Shown in pieces: positions 1-6,763 of a stretch of DNA of 12,354 nt; within the stretch, counting starts at the first letter, position 1, and every line of letters begins with the position of its first letter. The notes beneath the pieces are model-generated. The model ran no database searches and was not told where the DNA came from. It saw nothing but the letters and a program-made list of their open reading frames with translations. The position numbers were made by a program, and so were the translations under genes. This DNA is from an uncultured Chitinophagaceae bacterium (GTDB lineage: Bacteria; Bacteroidota; Bacteroidia; Chitinophagales; Chitinophagaceae): positions 1 through 12,354 of the forward strand of contig CAMPGT010000111.1 of the NCBI GenBank assembly GCA_946885665.1, read 5' to 3'.

Positions 1-77
1 ATATCTGAGGAAAGTTTTAAGTTAAAAGTTAAAACCTTTAGACGCCACTCTCTGAAGAATCTTTGCCATTGTTCGCA

Positions 78-127
78 AGCGTCCACCCCCGGCGCTTCGC
101 GCCACCCCCGCCAGCGGGGGATACGTT
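78..127. repeat. 50-bp direct repeat, copy 1
   Basis: This 50-bp block is identical to 202-251 (offset 124 bp). It contains two back-to-back hairpins: GGCGC-TTC-GCGCC at 91-103, and CCCCCGC-CA-GCGGGGG at 105-120. The perfect identity of the two copies, against diverged sequence between them, points to a recent duplication or a maintained mobile repeat unit. Confidence 0.9.
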
Positions 128-144
128 GCTTCACAGCTTTCGGA

Positions 145-160
145 CTTCGCGCCTTCGCGA
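145..160. repeat. 16-bp repeat CTTCGCGCCTTCGCGA, copy 1
   Basis: Identical to 367-382. Each copy is followed by related CTTGCGT/CTTCGCGT-type sequence, so the similarity continues in degenerate form beyond the perfect 16 bp. Confidence 0.75.
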
Positions 161-201
161 GGTCCTTGCGTCCTTGCGTGATTCTTTTGCGATTCTTCAC
201 G

Positions 202-251
202 AGCGTCCACCCCCGGCGCTTCGCGCCACCCCCGCCAGCGGGGGATACGTT
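202..251. repeat. 50-bp direct repeat, copy 2
   Basis: Exact second copy of 78-127, with the same two hairpins at 215-227 and 229-244. Identity starts at the shared AGCGTCC and stops after ATACGTT; the next base differs (G at 128, T at 252). Confidence 0.9.
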
Positions 252-261
252 TGCCCTTTTC

Positions 262-281
262 CGTCCACTCCGCCAGCGGGG
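262..281. repeat. Partial third copy of the hairpin repeat
   Basis: CGTCCAC (262-268) is followed almost directly by CCGCCAGCGGGG (270-281). These are the beginning and the second hairpin of the 50-bp repeat, with the intervening GGCGC-TTC-GCGCC hairpin missing. It looks like an internally deleted copy. Confidence 0.6.
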
Positions 282-292
282 CACCTAGCTAT

Positions 293-330
293 CCCCCTCT
301 GGAGGGGGTGGTCCCGACGAAGGAGGGACC
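293..330. repeat. Double hairpin, CCCCCTC/GAGGGGG and GGTCCC/GGGACC
   Basis: Two adjacent inverted repeats. CCCCCTC (293-299) pairs with GAGGGGG (302-308), with a very tight loop. GGTCCC (310-315) pairs with GGGACC (325-330) around a 9-base loop. Together they form a compact, highly structured GC-rich element. There is no T-run after it, so an intrinsic terminator is not well supported; a REP-like intergenic repeat fits better. Confidence 0.65.
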
Positions 331-366
331 GGGGGAGGACCTTCCGGCGGGGAACCCTTGCGGCCT

Positions 367-382
367 CTTCGCGCCTTCGCGA
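367..382. repeat. 16-bp repeat CTTCGCGCCTTCGCGA, copy 2
   Basis: Exact match to 145-160. It leads directly into the CTTCGCGTCC sequence and the 13-bp tandem repeat that follows. Confidence 0.75.
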
Positions 383-398
383 ATTCTTCGCGTCCTGG

Positions 399-437
399 CG
401 TGACTCTTTCGCGTGACTCCTTCACGTGACCCCTCCG
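399..437. repeat. 13-bp tandem repeat, about three units
   Basis: Units are CGTGACTCTTTCG (399-411), CGTGACTCCTTCA (412-424) and a more diverged CGTGACCCCTCCG (425-437). A 13-bp period shifts frame with each unit, which argues that the region is not coding. Confidence 0.65.
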
Positions 438-455
438 CGCCTTTGAAACCGTGCA

Positions 456-479
456 GCATTGAGGATGATGGCTCAATGC
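456..479. promoter_or_regulatory. Perfect 8-bp palindrome, operator or weak terminator
   Basis: GCATTGAG (456-463) and CTCAATGC (472-479) are exact inverted repeats around an 8-base spacer (GATGATGG). The element ends 37 bp before the start codon at 517 and overlaps the proposed -33 box at 458-461. It could bind a dimeric regulator. It could also be a terminator closing the repeat region, since AATAATTTTC follows, but that T-run is weak and interrupted. Confidence 0.45.
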
Positions 480-489
480 AATAATTTTC
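458..489 (+). promoter_or_regulatory. Possible Bacteroidota-type promoter for the heme lipoprotein gene
   Basis: TAATTTTC at 482-489 matches the Bacteroidota -7 consensus TAnnTTTG at all but the last base. ATTG at 458-461 lies 20 bp upstream, within the usual 19-21 bp spacing for the -33 TTTG/TTG element. The implied transcript start is around 495, giving a leader of about 20 nt. This is pattern matching only. Confidence 0.35.
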
Positions 490-516
490 TTATGTTGTTG
501 AAATAATACGCACCGA

Positions 517-3500
517 ATGAAGTTCACCTTTCGATTGACTGCCCCACTGGCATCCCTCTTCCTGTTATCTCATCTTCTTTTCCTTACCTCCTGCGGCGAA
601 AGCGACGGATCACCAACAGGAGACAACCTAACAGACGAACAACGACATCTCCCCGAAAATGCCCTGAAAAGCCTGGAAACAGCGCCCGGCCTCCACGTAA
701 GCGCCATGGCCACCGAACCCATGCTGCGGAACCCTACCAACATCGACGTGGATGAACGCGGCCGCATCTGGGTAACAGAAGCCTACAACTACCGCCCTGA
801 AATAAACGGCAACCCGGTCAACGAAAAAGGCGACCGCATATTGATCCTCGAAGACAAAGACGGCGACGGCGTAACGGAGCATGCAAAAGTTTTTTACCAG
901 GGGCCCGAGATCAACGCGCCGCTGGGCGTTTGTGTTCTCGGCAATAAAGTGCTTATCTCGCAGAGCCCCTACGTGTGGGCATTTTACGACGACAACGGCG
1001 ATGACAGCGCCGACCGCAAAGAGATCATGTTTCAGGGCATCGGTGGCGTGCAGCACGACCACGGCATGCACACCTTCACCTTCGGCCCCGATGGAAAATT
1101 ATATTTCAACTTCGGTAACGCCGGAGAAACACTGAAAGATAAAAACGGTAAAACGGTGCTCGATCAGGATGGCGACGAGATCGGCCCAAATAAATACAGG
1201 CAGGGAATGGTGTTTCGCTGCAACCCCGATGGCTCACAGGTGGAATGCCTTGGCCATAATTTCAGGAACAATTATGAACTGGCAGTGGACAGCTACGGAA
1301 CCATCTGGCAAAGCGACAACGACGACGACGGCAACAGGGGCGTAAGGATCAACTATGTGATGGATTACGGCAACTACGGTTTCACCGATGAAATGACCGG
1401 CGCAAGCTGGCAGTCGGCACGCACCAACATGGAAGATTCCATCAAGTTCCGGCACTGGCACCTCAACGATCCCGGCGTGGTGCCCAATTTATTGCAAACC
1501 GGCGCCGGATCGCCTACCGGAATGGTCATCTATGAAGGAAGCCTGCTTCCGGAGCAATTCAGGAACCAGATCATCCACGCCGATCCCGGGGTGAACGTAG
1601 TAAGGTCGTACCCAGTGCAAAAAGCGGGCGCAGGTTACACTGCCGACATTATCAATATACTGAATGGAGAAAAAGATAAATGGTTCAGGCCCGCAGATAT
1701 TTGCGTGGCGCCCGATGGGTCGCTGATCGTTGCCGACTGGTACGATCCGGGCGTGGGCGGCCACCAGGCCGGCGACCAGCAACGCGGCAGGATCTACAGG
1801 GTCGCACCCAATGATGAGAAATATATCATTCCCGGTCAGGACTATTCTTCACCCGAGGGTGCGATAAAGGCCTTGCAGAGCCCAAATTTGGCGGTAAGGC
1901 GCCATGGGTGGATCACCTTGCATGAGATGGGCGATAAAGCGATGCCCGCATTGGAAAAGCTGTGGCGCGGCAACGATGCGAACCCGAGGATGCGCGCCAG
2001 GGCCTATTGGGTGCTGGTGAAGGGAAATAATGGTGAGCAATACATTGCCGAGGCTGCAAAAAGCAACATTCCCGAATTCAGGATGATGGCGCTTCGCGCA
2101 GCAAGGGAAAATAAACAGGATATCATCCGGGTTGTTCAGCAACTCGTCAACGATAAGGACCCACAGGTGCGCCGAGAGTGTGCCGTTGCCCTCAGGCACC
2201 TGAAGAACGCCGAGGCGCCCGAATTATGGGCAACGCTTGCGCAGCAGCATGACGGAAAAGACAGGTGGTACCTCGAAGCGCTTGGCATAGGCGCGGATGG
2301 ACAGTGGGACGCGTACTTTGCGGAGTACCTGAAAAAAGTAAACGATCCGTTGCAAACGCCGGCGGGCCGCGACATTGTTTGGCGGGCACGCTCAGGCAAA
2401 GCCGTTCCTTATCTTGCAAAACTTGCCGGCGACAACGATGCACCGCTCGCATCAAGGTTGAGATATTTCCGTGCCTTTGATTTCAACAACGGGCCGGAGA
2501 AGTCGAAATACCTGCTGCAAATGCTGGAAGCGAATTACGGAAAAGATACCGCCGTTACGAAGCTAGTGCTGCACACGCTCGACGCGAAAACGGTGGCCCG
2601 TTCTGCTATTGCGAAAAAGGCACTCGATGAATTGCTGCTGTCGCTGGCAAATTCCCAGGAGTTTCTCGACCTCGTGAGCCGTTATGACCACGTCGCTTCC
2701 AGGCCAAAGCTCGTTAATATGATCCTCACACAGGATAACGGTTCGCTGATCGGACAGGCTGCATCGCTGCTGATAAAATTCAACGGAAAAAGTATCATCG
2801 ACAAGATGCTGGAAGGGAACGACCTGCAAAAGTTGAACAAAATGACCGATGCGCTGGGCGAAGCAGGAAGCAAGCAGTCGATAAGCATGCTGGAAAACAT
2901 GATGCTGTCGAAAAATTACAGCGATACGGCGAGGAAGACCGCCGCAAGAAAAATGGGCTACAGCATGAATGGTGAGGACCGCGTTCTTGAATTGCTCGAA
3001 GCGAAAAAAATTCCCGAAAGTATAATCCCGTCCAGTGTTGCCGGCTTGAAAAATGCGTGGAGAAAGATGGTCTATGAAAAGGCGAAAGCCTACCTGCCGG
3101 GTCAGCAGGCAACGGCGCTGCAAACAACGGAGCCAACAATGAACGACCTCGGCTCCCTGAAACCCGATGCGGGCAATGGTAAGAAGATATTCGAAGATAA
3201 TTGTGGCATCTGTCACCAGGTAAATGGCTCGGGCCAGAATTTCGGTCCCAACCTGTCGCAGATAGGATCGAAATTGCCGAAAGAAGGATTGCTCGACGCT
3301 ATTGTGCATCCATCGGCGGGCATCAGTTTCGGATACGAAACCTCTACCGTAGAAATGAAGGATGGTTCGAAATATACGGGTATCATCGCCAGTAAAACAT
3401 CTTCGGAAATTGAACTGAAAATGCCCGGCGGCGTCAGCAAAAAGCTTGACGCTGCGGATGTGAAAAATACATCTCAATCAAATGAATCCATGATGCCGGC

Positions 3501-3573
3501 ATTGTGGCAATCGCTCGATAAACAGCATCTGGCCGACCTGCTCGGGTATCTTGAAGGACTGAAGAAAGCGTGA
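517..3573 (+). CDS. PVC-type heme-binding lipoprotein (propeller, HEAT-like repeats, cytochrome c)
   Basis: A 1018-residue exported protein. Residues 1-26 are a lipoprotein signal with lipobox LTSC and acylated Cys26. About residues 50-435 form the N-terminal dehydrogenase-like beta-propeller of the PVC-type/'Piru_Ver' family. Marks of this domain are QHDHGMHTFTFGPDGKLYF, NFRNNYELAVDSYG, HWHLNDPGVVPNLL and Asp-rich loops such as D113-K-D-G-D-G that probably bind calcium. About residues 445-700 are alpha-helical HEAT-like repeats. The C-terminus is a monoheme cytochrome domain with C896-G-I-C-H900, matching the family's C-terminal heme module. Inference: a surface or periplasmic sugar/alcohol dehydrogenase that passes electrons to its own heme; the substrate is unknown. 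ATG at 517 is chosen because it gives the full lipoprotein signal; no Shine-Dalgarno sequence is evident. The gene ends 9 bp before the convergent MFS gene. Confidence 0.9.
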   Translation: MKFTFRLTAPLASLFLLSHLLFLTSCGESDGSPTGDNLTDEQRHLPENALKSLETAPGLHVSAMATEPMLRNPTNIDVDERGRIWVTEAYNYRPEINGNPVNEKGDRILILEDKDGDGVTEHAKVFYQGPEINAPLGVCVLGNKVLISQSPYVWAFYDDNGDDSADRKEIMFQGIGGVQHDHGMHTFTFGPDGKLYFNFGNAGETLKDKNGKTVLDQDGDEIGPNKYRQGMVFRCNPDGSQVECLGHNFRNNYELAVDSYGTIWQSDNDDDGNRGVRINYVMDYGNYGFTDEMTGASWQSARTNMEDSIKFRHWHLNDPGVVPNLLQTGAGSPTGMVIYEGSLLPEQFRNQIIHADPGVNVVRSYPVQKAGAGYTADIINILNGEKDKWFRPADICVAPDGSLIVADWYDPGVGGHQAGDQQRGRIYRVAPNDEKYIIPGQDYSSPEGAIKALQSPNLAVRRHGWITLHEMGDKAMPALEKLWRGNDANPRMRARAYWVLVKGNNGEQYIAEAAKSNIPEFRMMALRAARENKQDIIRVVQQLVNDKDPQVRRECAVALRHLKNAEAPELWATLAQQHDGKDRWYLEALGIGADGQWDAYFAEYLKKVNDPLQTPAGRDIVWRARSGKAVPYLAKLAGDNDAPLASRLRYFRAFDFNNGPEKSKYLLQMLEANYGKDTAVTKLVLHTLDAKTVARSAIAKKALDELLLSLANSQEFLDLVSRYDHVASRPKLVNMILTQDNGSLIGQAASLLIKFNGKSIIDKMLEGNDLQKLNKMTDALGEAGSKQSISMLENMMLSKNYSDTARKTAARKMGYSMNGEDRVLELLEAKKIPESIIPSSVAGLKNAWRKMVYEKAKAYLPGQQATALQTTEPTMNDLGSLKPDAGNGKKIFEDNCGICHQVNGSGQNFGPNLSQIGSKLPKEGLLDAIVHPSAGISFGYETSTVEMKDGSKYTGIIASKTSSEIELKMPGGVSKKLDAADVKNTSQSNESMMPALWQSLDKQHLADLLGYLEGLKKA

Positions 3574-3582
3574 AGCACAGCA

Positions 3583-4854
3583 TCATTCACTAACAATCGG
3601 TTCCGGATGCAGGGCCGGCCGTGCGTCTTTCATTTTTGATTTCACAAGCATGTTTACGCGGTAGATCTGGAAAATCGAAAGCATGGAAATCACTACCACC
3701 ACGTAGCCCACAATGTTGTAATGTTCCAGCGGGCTGGTTTTGGTTGGCTGTGTTACGATCATGCCTGCAACGGCCGCGGCCACGCCGCCGGCAATTTGTT
3801 GAAGCGATGAATTGATGCTCATGAACGCGCCACGGTCCTTCGAATCAGGAACCGCGCTCACCAATGCCATGGAAGGTATCATGCGGCTCGTAACGGACAT
3901 CATCATCAGTATATTTAAGATCACCACAACGAAGAAGGGAATGACGGAGAGATTGGTGTACACAATGCACATCACCATCAGCCATATGGAAGCAACCGCA
4001 AATATTTTGAGCTTGTCCTTCTTATCGCTCAATTTGCCCACAATCGGCATGATGAACAGGGAGCCCACGCCGGCGATCATAAACAGGATGGGCAGTTGCG
4101 TGTAAGTAACACCCAGGTTGTTCACGGCAAATGCAGAACCGAAGGGCATCATCATAAAACCCCCGATCGACATCAATGCCGTGGCGGTAAAGCCGATGCG
4201 GTACCGGCGGCTTGCAATGGTTTTAAAAAGATGGCCCACTGCGGAGCGGTCGTTTTGAAATGCAAGGTGTTCGGTGACGGGTTTCATGGAGGTTAAAATA
4301 AAAACCGCAATAACAAGTGCGAGCCCCGCTACCATCAGGAAAGCAGCTTCCCATCCCCACACGTTGGCGAGGGCCAACCCGATGGGAACACCCAGCACCT
4401 GGCTGGCGCCAAATCCCATCTGCACAAATCCCATCACGCGGCCGCGCTGTTGCAGGGTGAACAGGTCGGTAATGATGGCCAGCGCCACCGAGCCGATAAC
4501 CCCACCGAACAGGCCGGTGATGATCCTGGCAGTAATCAGTTCAAAATAGCTGTGTGCCAGTCCGCAGAACAGCGTTCCCACGATGAAACCCGTGTAAAAG
4601 AAGAGCAATAATTTCTTTCTGTCGAATTTATCGGCAAACCCTGCAGTAAGCAATCCCGAAAGGCCAGCGCTGAACGCATAGGCAGAAACTGCAATGCCAA
4701 ACCGAGTGGGAGAGATGTTAAGATTTTTCATCAGCATGTCGCCCAGCGGCGACATCACCATGAAATCCAGGATAACCGTAAACTGGGTAACGGCAAGCAT
4801 GAAGATCACGAGCTTCTGGTATTTGGTAAAAGGAACAACTGCCTGCTTCTCCAT
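3583..4854 (-). CDS. MFS transporter (12-TM, DHA1/AraJ-like efflux permease)
   Basis: A 423-residue polytopic membrane protein with about 12 hydrophobic segments and a charged central loop (about residues 190-220), as in 12-TM major facilitator transporters. Motif A is at about residues 72-82 (GFADKFDRKKL) between TM2 and TM3. The TM4 arginine is R110 (ARIITGLFGG), and a Gly-rich segment in TM5 (about 147-160) resembles the antiporter motif C. These marks suggest a proton-coupled exporter of the sugar/drug efflux group (COG2814-like); the substrate cannot be read from sequence. ATG at 4852-4854 is preceded by AT-rich AAAAATTAAACTG with no Shine-Dalgarno sequence, normal for Bacteroidota. The gene is divergent from the TIM-barrel gene (138 bp between) and convergent with the heme lipoprotein gene. 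I see no terminator in the 9-bp gap. Confidence 0.9.
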   Translation of the reverse strand: MEKQAVVPFTKYQKLVIFMLAVTQFTVILDFMVMSPLGDMLMKNLNISPTRFGIAVSAYAFSAGLSGLLTAGFADKFDRKKLLLFFYTGFIVGTLFCGLAHSYFELITARIITGLFGGVIGSVALAIITDLFTLQQRGRVMGFVQMGFGASQVLGVPIGLALANVWGWEAAFLMVAGLALVIAVFILTSMKPVTEHLAFQNDRSAVGHLFKTIASRRYRIGFTATALMSIGGFMMMPFGSAFAVNNLGVTYTQLPILFMIAGVGSLFIMPIVGKLSDKKDKLKIFAVASIWLMVMCIVYTNLSVIPFFVVVILNILMMMSVTSRMIPSMALVSAVPDSKDRGAFMSINSSLQQIAGGVAAAVAGMIVTQPTKTSPLEHYNIVGYVVVVISMLSIFQIYRVNMLVKSKMKDARPALHPEPIVSE

Positions 4855-4992
4855 CAGTTTAATTTTTGCCCGAATAATTTTTTATCATTTTGAATCGCGC
4901 GGAAAAATAATCTTCCTTCCTCATATTTTCTCCGAATTATTTGTTTAATAAAGTTCTTATATTTAAAATGTCCCGGCGCACAAACAGGTAAT
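4855..4992. promoter_or_regulatory. Divergent AT-rich intergenic region (MFS / TIM barrel)
   Basis: This 138-bp AT-rich gap must hold the start signals of both flanking genes. On the + strand, TATATTTA (4958-4965) is a seven-of-eight match to TAnnTTTG, 27 bp before the ATG at 4993. A TTTG sits at 4940-4943, but its spacing (14 bp) is too short for the consensus. I found no convincing minus-strand box and no strong inverted repeat. Confidence 0.3.
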
Positions 4993-5919
4993 ATGAAAAA
5001 TTTAACAAGACGGTCATTTATTAAAAGTTCTGGTGGAATACTGGCCATAGGCGCCGTTGATTTTACCGGCATGTTCCCGGCAAAAAAGGCTCCAAAATTA
5101 TGTTTCTCCACTTTGGGCTGTCCCGACTGGTCGGTCGACCACATCGTGGATTTTGCCGTGAACCACCATTTTCAGGCATTGGAAATAAGGGGTATCGAAA
5201 GGCAGGTTGATCTCAGCAAATCGCCGCATTTCAGTACCGAAACCGCCATTAAGGAAACCAGGAAAAAAATTACCGGTAAAGGTTTGAAAATAGCGGTGCT
5301 GGGTTCTTCCGCTGCGCTGCATCACCCCGAAGGGGCCGAAAGGAATAAGTCGATCGATGAGGCCAAACGGTTCATATCATTGGCCAATACGCTGGATTGC
5401 CCGTTCATACGCGTTTTTCCAAACAACCTTCCTAAAGACCGGGACAAGGAACAAACCCTGCAATTGATCGCAAAAACTTTCTCCGAGCTGGGCGATTTCG
5501 CGAAAGACAGCGGCGTTACTGTGTTGATGGAAACGCATGGCGATGTTGTGCATGCTGCCGACCTTGAAAACGTGATGAACAATGTAGGGAACAAAAAAAA
5601 TACCGGCCTCGTGTGGGATGTGACCAACATGTGGTCGGTTACAAAAGAATCTCCTACCGATGTATATGCGCGGTTAAAAAAGTGGATACGCCATACGCAT
5701 CTCAAGGACCTGAAAATTGTGGGCGACGAGCATGTGTACACCTTATTTACCGAAGGGGAAGCGCCTGTTTTTGAAGCGATAGACCTGCTTTACAAAAACA
5801 ATTACAAGGGATACTACAGCTTCGAGTGGGAAAAATTATGGCACCCCGAAATTGCGGAGCCGGAAATCGCCTTTGCAGGATTTTCCGATAAGATGAGGGA
5901 ACATTTCGCTGCGAAATAA
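4993..5919 (+). CDS. Tat-exported sugar phosphate isomerase/epimerase-like TIM barrel
   Basis: A 308-residue protein of the xylose isomerase-like / AP endonuclease 2 superfamily (PF01261). The N-terminus carries a twin-arginine signal (TRRSFIKSS, Arg6-Arg7), so it is likely folded in the cytoplasm and exported with its metal. Residues about 35-305 form the barrel. Candidate metal ligands in the expected order are E180 (LMETHGD), D209 (VWDVTNMW), H236 (THLKD) and E278 (SFEWEKLW). Family members isomerise or epimerise sugars and inositol derivatives; the substrate here is unknown. ATG at 4993 is used because it gives the complete Tat signal; AGG lies a few bases upstream. The gene stands alone on this strand and ends with TAA inside the T-run side of a hairpin terminator shared with the opposite gene. 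Confidence 0.85.
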   Translation: MKNLTRRSFIKSSGGILAIGAVDFTGMFPAKKAPKLCFSTLGCPDWSVDHIVDFAVNHHFQALEIRGIERQVDLSKSPHFSTETAIKETRKKITGKGLKIAVLGSSAALHHPEGAERNKSIDEAKRFISLANTLDCPFIRVFPNNLPKDRDKEQTLQLIAKTFSELGDFAKDSGVTVLMETHGDVVHAADLENVMNNVGNKKNTGLVWDVTNMWSVTKESPTDVYARLKKWIRHTHLKDLKIVGDEHVYTLFTEGEAPVFEAIDLLYKNNYKGYYSFEWEKLWHPEIAEPEIAFAGFSDKMREHFAAK

Positions 5920-5955
5920 AAAGTCCGGTCATGAATTCATCCCTCCATGACCGGG
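5913..5955 (-). terminator. Rho-independent terminator between convergent genes
   Basis: CCGGTCATG (5925-5933) and CATGACCGG (5946-5954) are a perfect 9-bp inverted repeat around a 12-base loop. Read on the minus strand, the stem is followed by ACTTTTTATTTC, a good T-run, so it should end the head-GIN transcript about 15 bp after its stop codon. On the plus strand the stem could slow transcription of the TIM-barrel gene, but the sequence after it (GTATTATC) is a poor T-run. The minus-strand T-run overlaps the TAA stop of the TIM-barrel gene (5917-5919). Confidence 0.8.
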
Positions 5956-5969
5956 TATTATCATGCTGA

Positions 5970-6692
5970 TCAATGCTGCCTGTGTACGCCGCCACTGCCG
6001 GCAATCTTCGTATCAACTGAAGCGTTACCCCAATATCTTACATCACCGCTACCGGAAATTCTTGAATCCAGTTTCACATTAGCCACCACTTCGGCGTTGC
6101 CGCTTCCGGCGATCTTAATGCTGGTATTATCTGATTGCATCTCTTTTGCCCTGATGTTGCCGCTGCCGGCGATGCTGCCGTCAAAGTCTTTTGTTTTGCC
6201 TTTCAGGGTCATGTTGCCGCTACCTGAAATGGCTGCCTGCAAAGAAGTGGTTTCCACGTCGAGGCTCATGTTGCCGCTGCCGGAGCTTTTAGCTTCGAAC
6301 CGGTCGCTGCCGGTGAGCGTGTTGTCGCTTTTTACATTTCCTGAGCCGGATAATTTAATGGCCTGAAGTGCCGGTGCGGTAACGTAAACCGTGATGGGTT
6401 TGGTGGCCCTGAAGTTGACCCCTTTCTTTCCCTGGATAATGAGGTTATTTCCATTAACGTTGACTTCGATAAATTCCTGCAAATTTTCTTCTGCTTCTAC
6501 ACGCACTTTGTGGTTGGCGCCATCGGTTACCACGATGTCGAAACTGCCCTTGCTGTGTACCTCGTTGAATGAGCTTGCCGGCCTGTCTTTTGAAACCACA
6601 TTGCCATTGCCGGTTACCCGCTGTGCCTGCAATGCGGGAGCACTCGTTACCAGGAGGGCAGACACGCAGAGGAAAGAAAATAATTTATTCAT
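5970..6692 (-). CDS. Head GIN domain protein (DUF2807), exported
   Basis: A 240-residue protein with a Sec signal peptide (about residues 1-23, ALQA before Gln24) and a head-GIN/DUF2807 domain (PF10988) over the rest. The domain begins with FNEVHSKGSFDIVVTDG and has a ladder of GSGN turns at 116-119, 138-141, 157-160, 176-179 and 196-199. Variants GSGD at 214-217 and GSGG at 232-235 follow. The 18-22 residue spacing fits a repetitive beta-helix or beta-roll in which each GSGN forms one turn. Such proteins are widespread in Bacteroidota, predicted to be periplasmic or surface-located, and their role is unknown; putative adhesin is a frequent label. There is no lipobox. ATG at 6690-6692 follows an AT-rich leader. 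The gene lies 71 bp downstream of the GlxA-like gene with no terminator between, so read-through is possible. Confidence 0.88.
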   Translation of the reverse strand: MNKLFSFLCVSALLVTSAPALQAQRVTGNGNVVSKDRPASSFNEVHSKGSFDIVVTDGANHKVRVEAEENLQEFIEVNVNGNNLIIQGKKGVNFRATKPITVYVTAPALQAIKLSGSGNVKSDNTLTGSDRFEAKSSGSGNMSLDVETTSLQAAISGSGNMTLKGKTKDFDGSIAGSGNIRAKEMQSDNTSIKIAGSGNAEVVANVKLDSRISGSGDVRYWGNASVDTKIAGSGGVHRQH

Positions 6693-6763
6693 ATCAGTGT
6701 TTTTACATGATACGAACTGCCCGCATTAAAAGTTACAGGGCACAAAAAATTTCTTATGATGGA

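Larger units (their letters stand above)
1..516. other. Non-coding, repeat-rich intergenic region
   Basis: I see no credible gene here. Open frames exist on both strands (for example 63-416 + and 285-527 -), but they run through direct repeats and hairpins, are rich in Arg/Pro/Ser, and match no family I recognise. The first 60 bases are AT-rich and hold an inverted repeat (GTTTTAA at 14-20, TTAAAAC at 29-35) overlapping a 7-bp tandem AGTTAAA. Positions 60-437 are GC-rich and made of repeated blocks listed separately. Positions 440-516 become AT-rich again and look like the leader and promoter of the gene at 517. Dense intergenic repeats of this kind are common in Bacteroidota, but I cannot name the family. 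Confidence 0.8.

Noticed and set aside
293..330. Intrinsic terminator of a gene left of the window
   Set aside because: The hairpins are GC-rich but have no following T-run on either strand, and no gene end is visible upstream.
63..416. 117-codon open frame on the plus strand in the repeat region
   Set aside because: It runs across the direct repeats, hairpins and 13-bp tandem repeat, has a low-complexity Arg/Pro/Ser composition and matches no family.
60..437. CRISPR array
   Set aside because: Only two full repeat copies, internal hairpins unlike CRISPR repeats, unequal spacing and no cas genes nearby.
628..1071. 147-codon antisense frame at the start of the heme lipoprotein gene
   Set aside because: Val/Ala/His-rich product typical of the reverse complement of Asp/Asn-rich coding sequence; the sense frame is clearly real.
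2563..3477. 304-codon antisense frame inside the heme lipoprotein gene
   Set aside because: The sense strand encodes recognisable domains through this whole stretch, including the CxxCH motif; the antisense product has no recognisable domain and is a shadow of codon bias.
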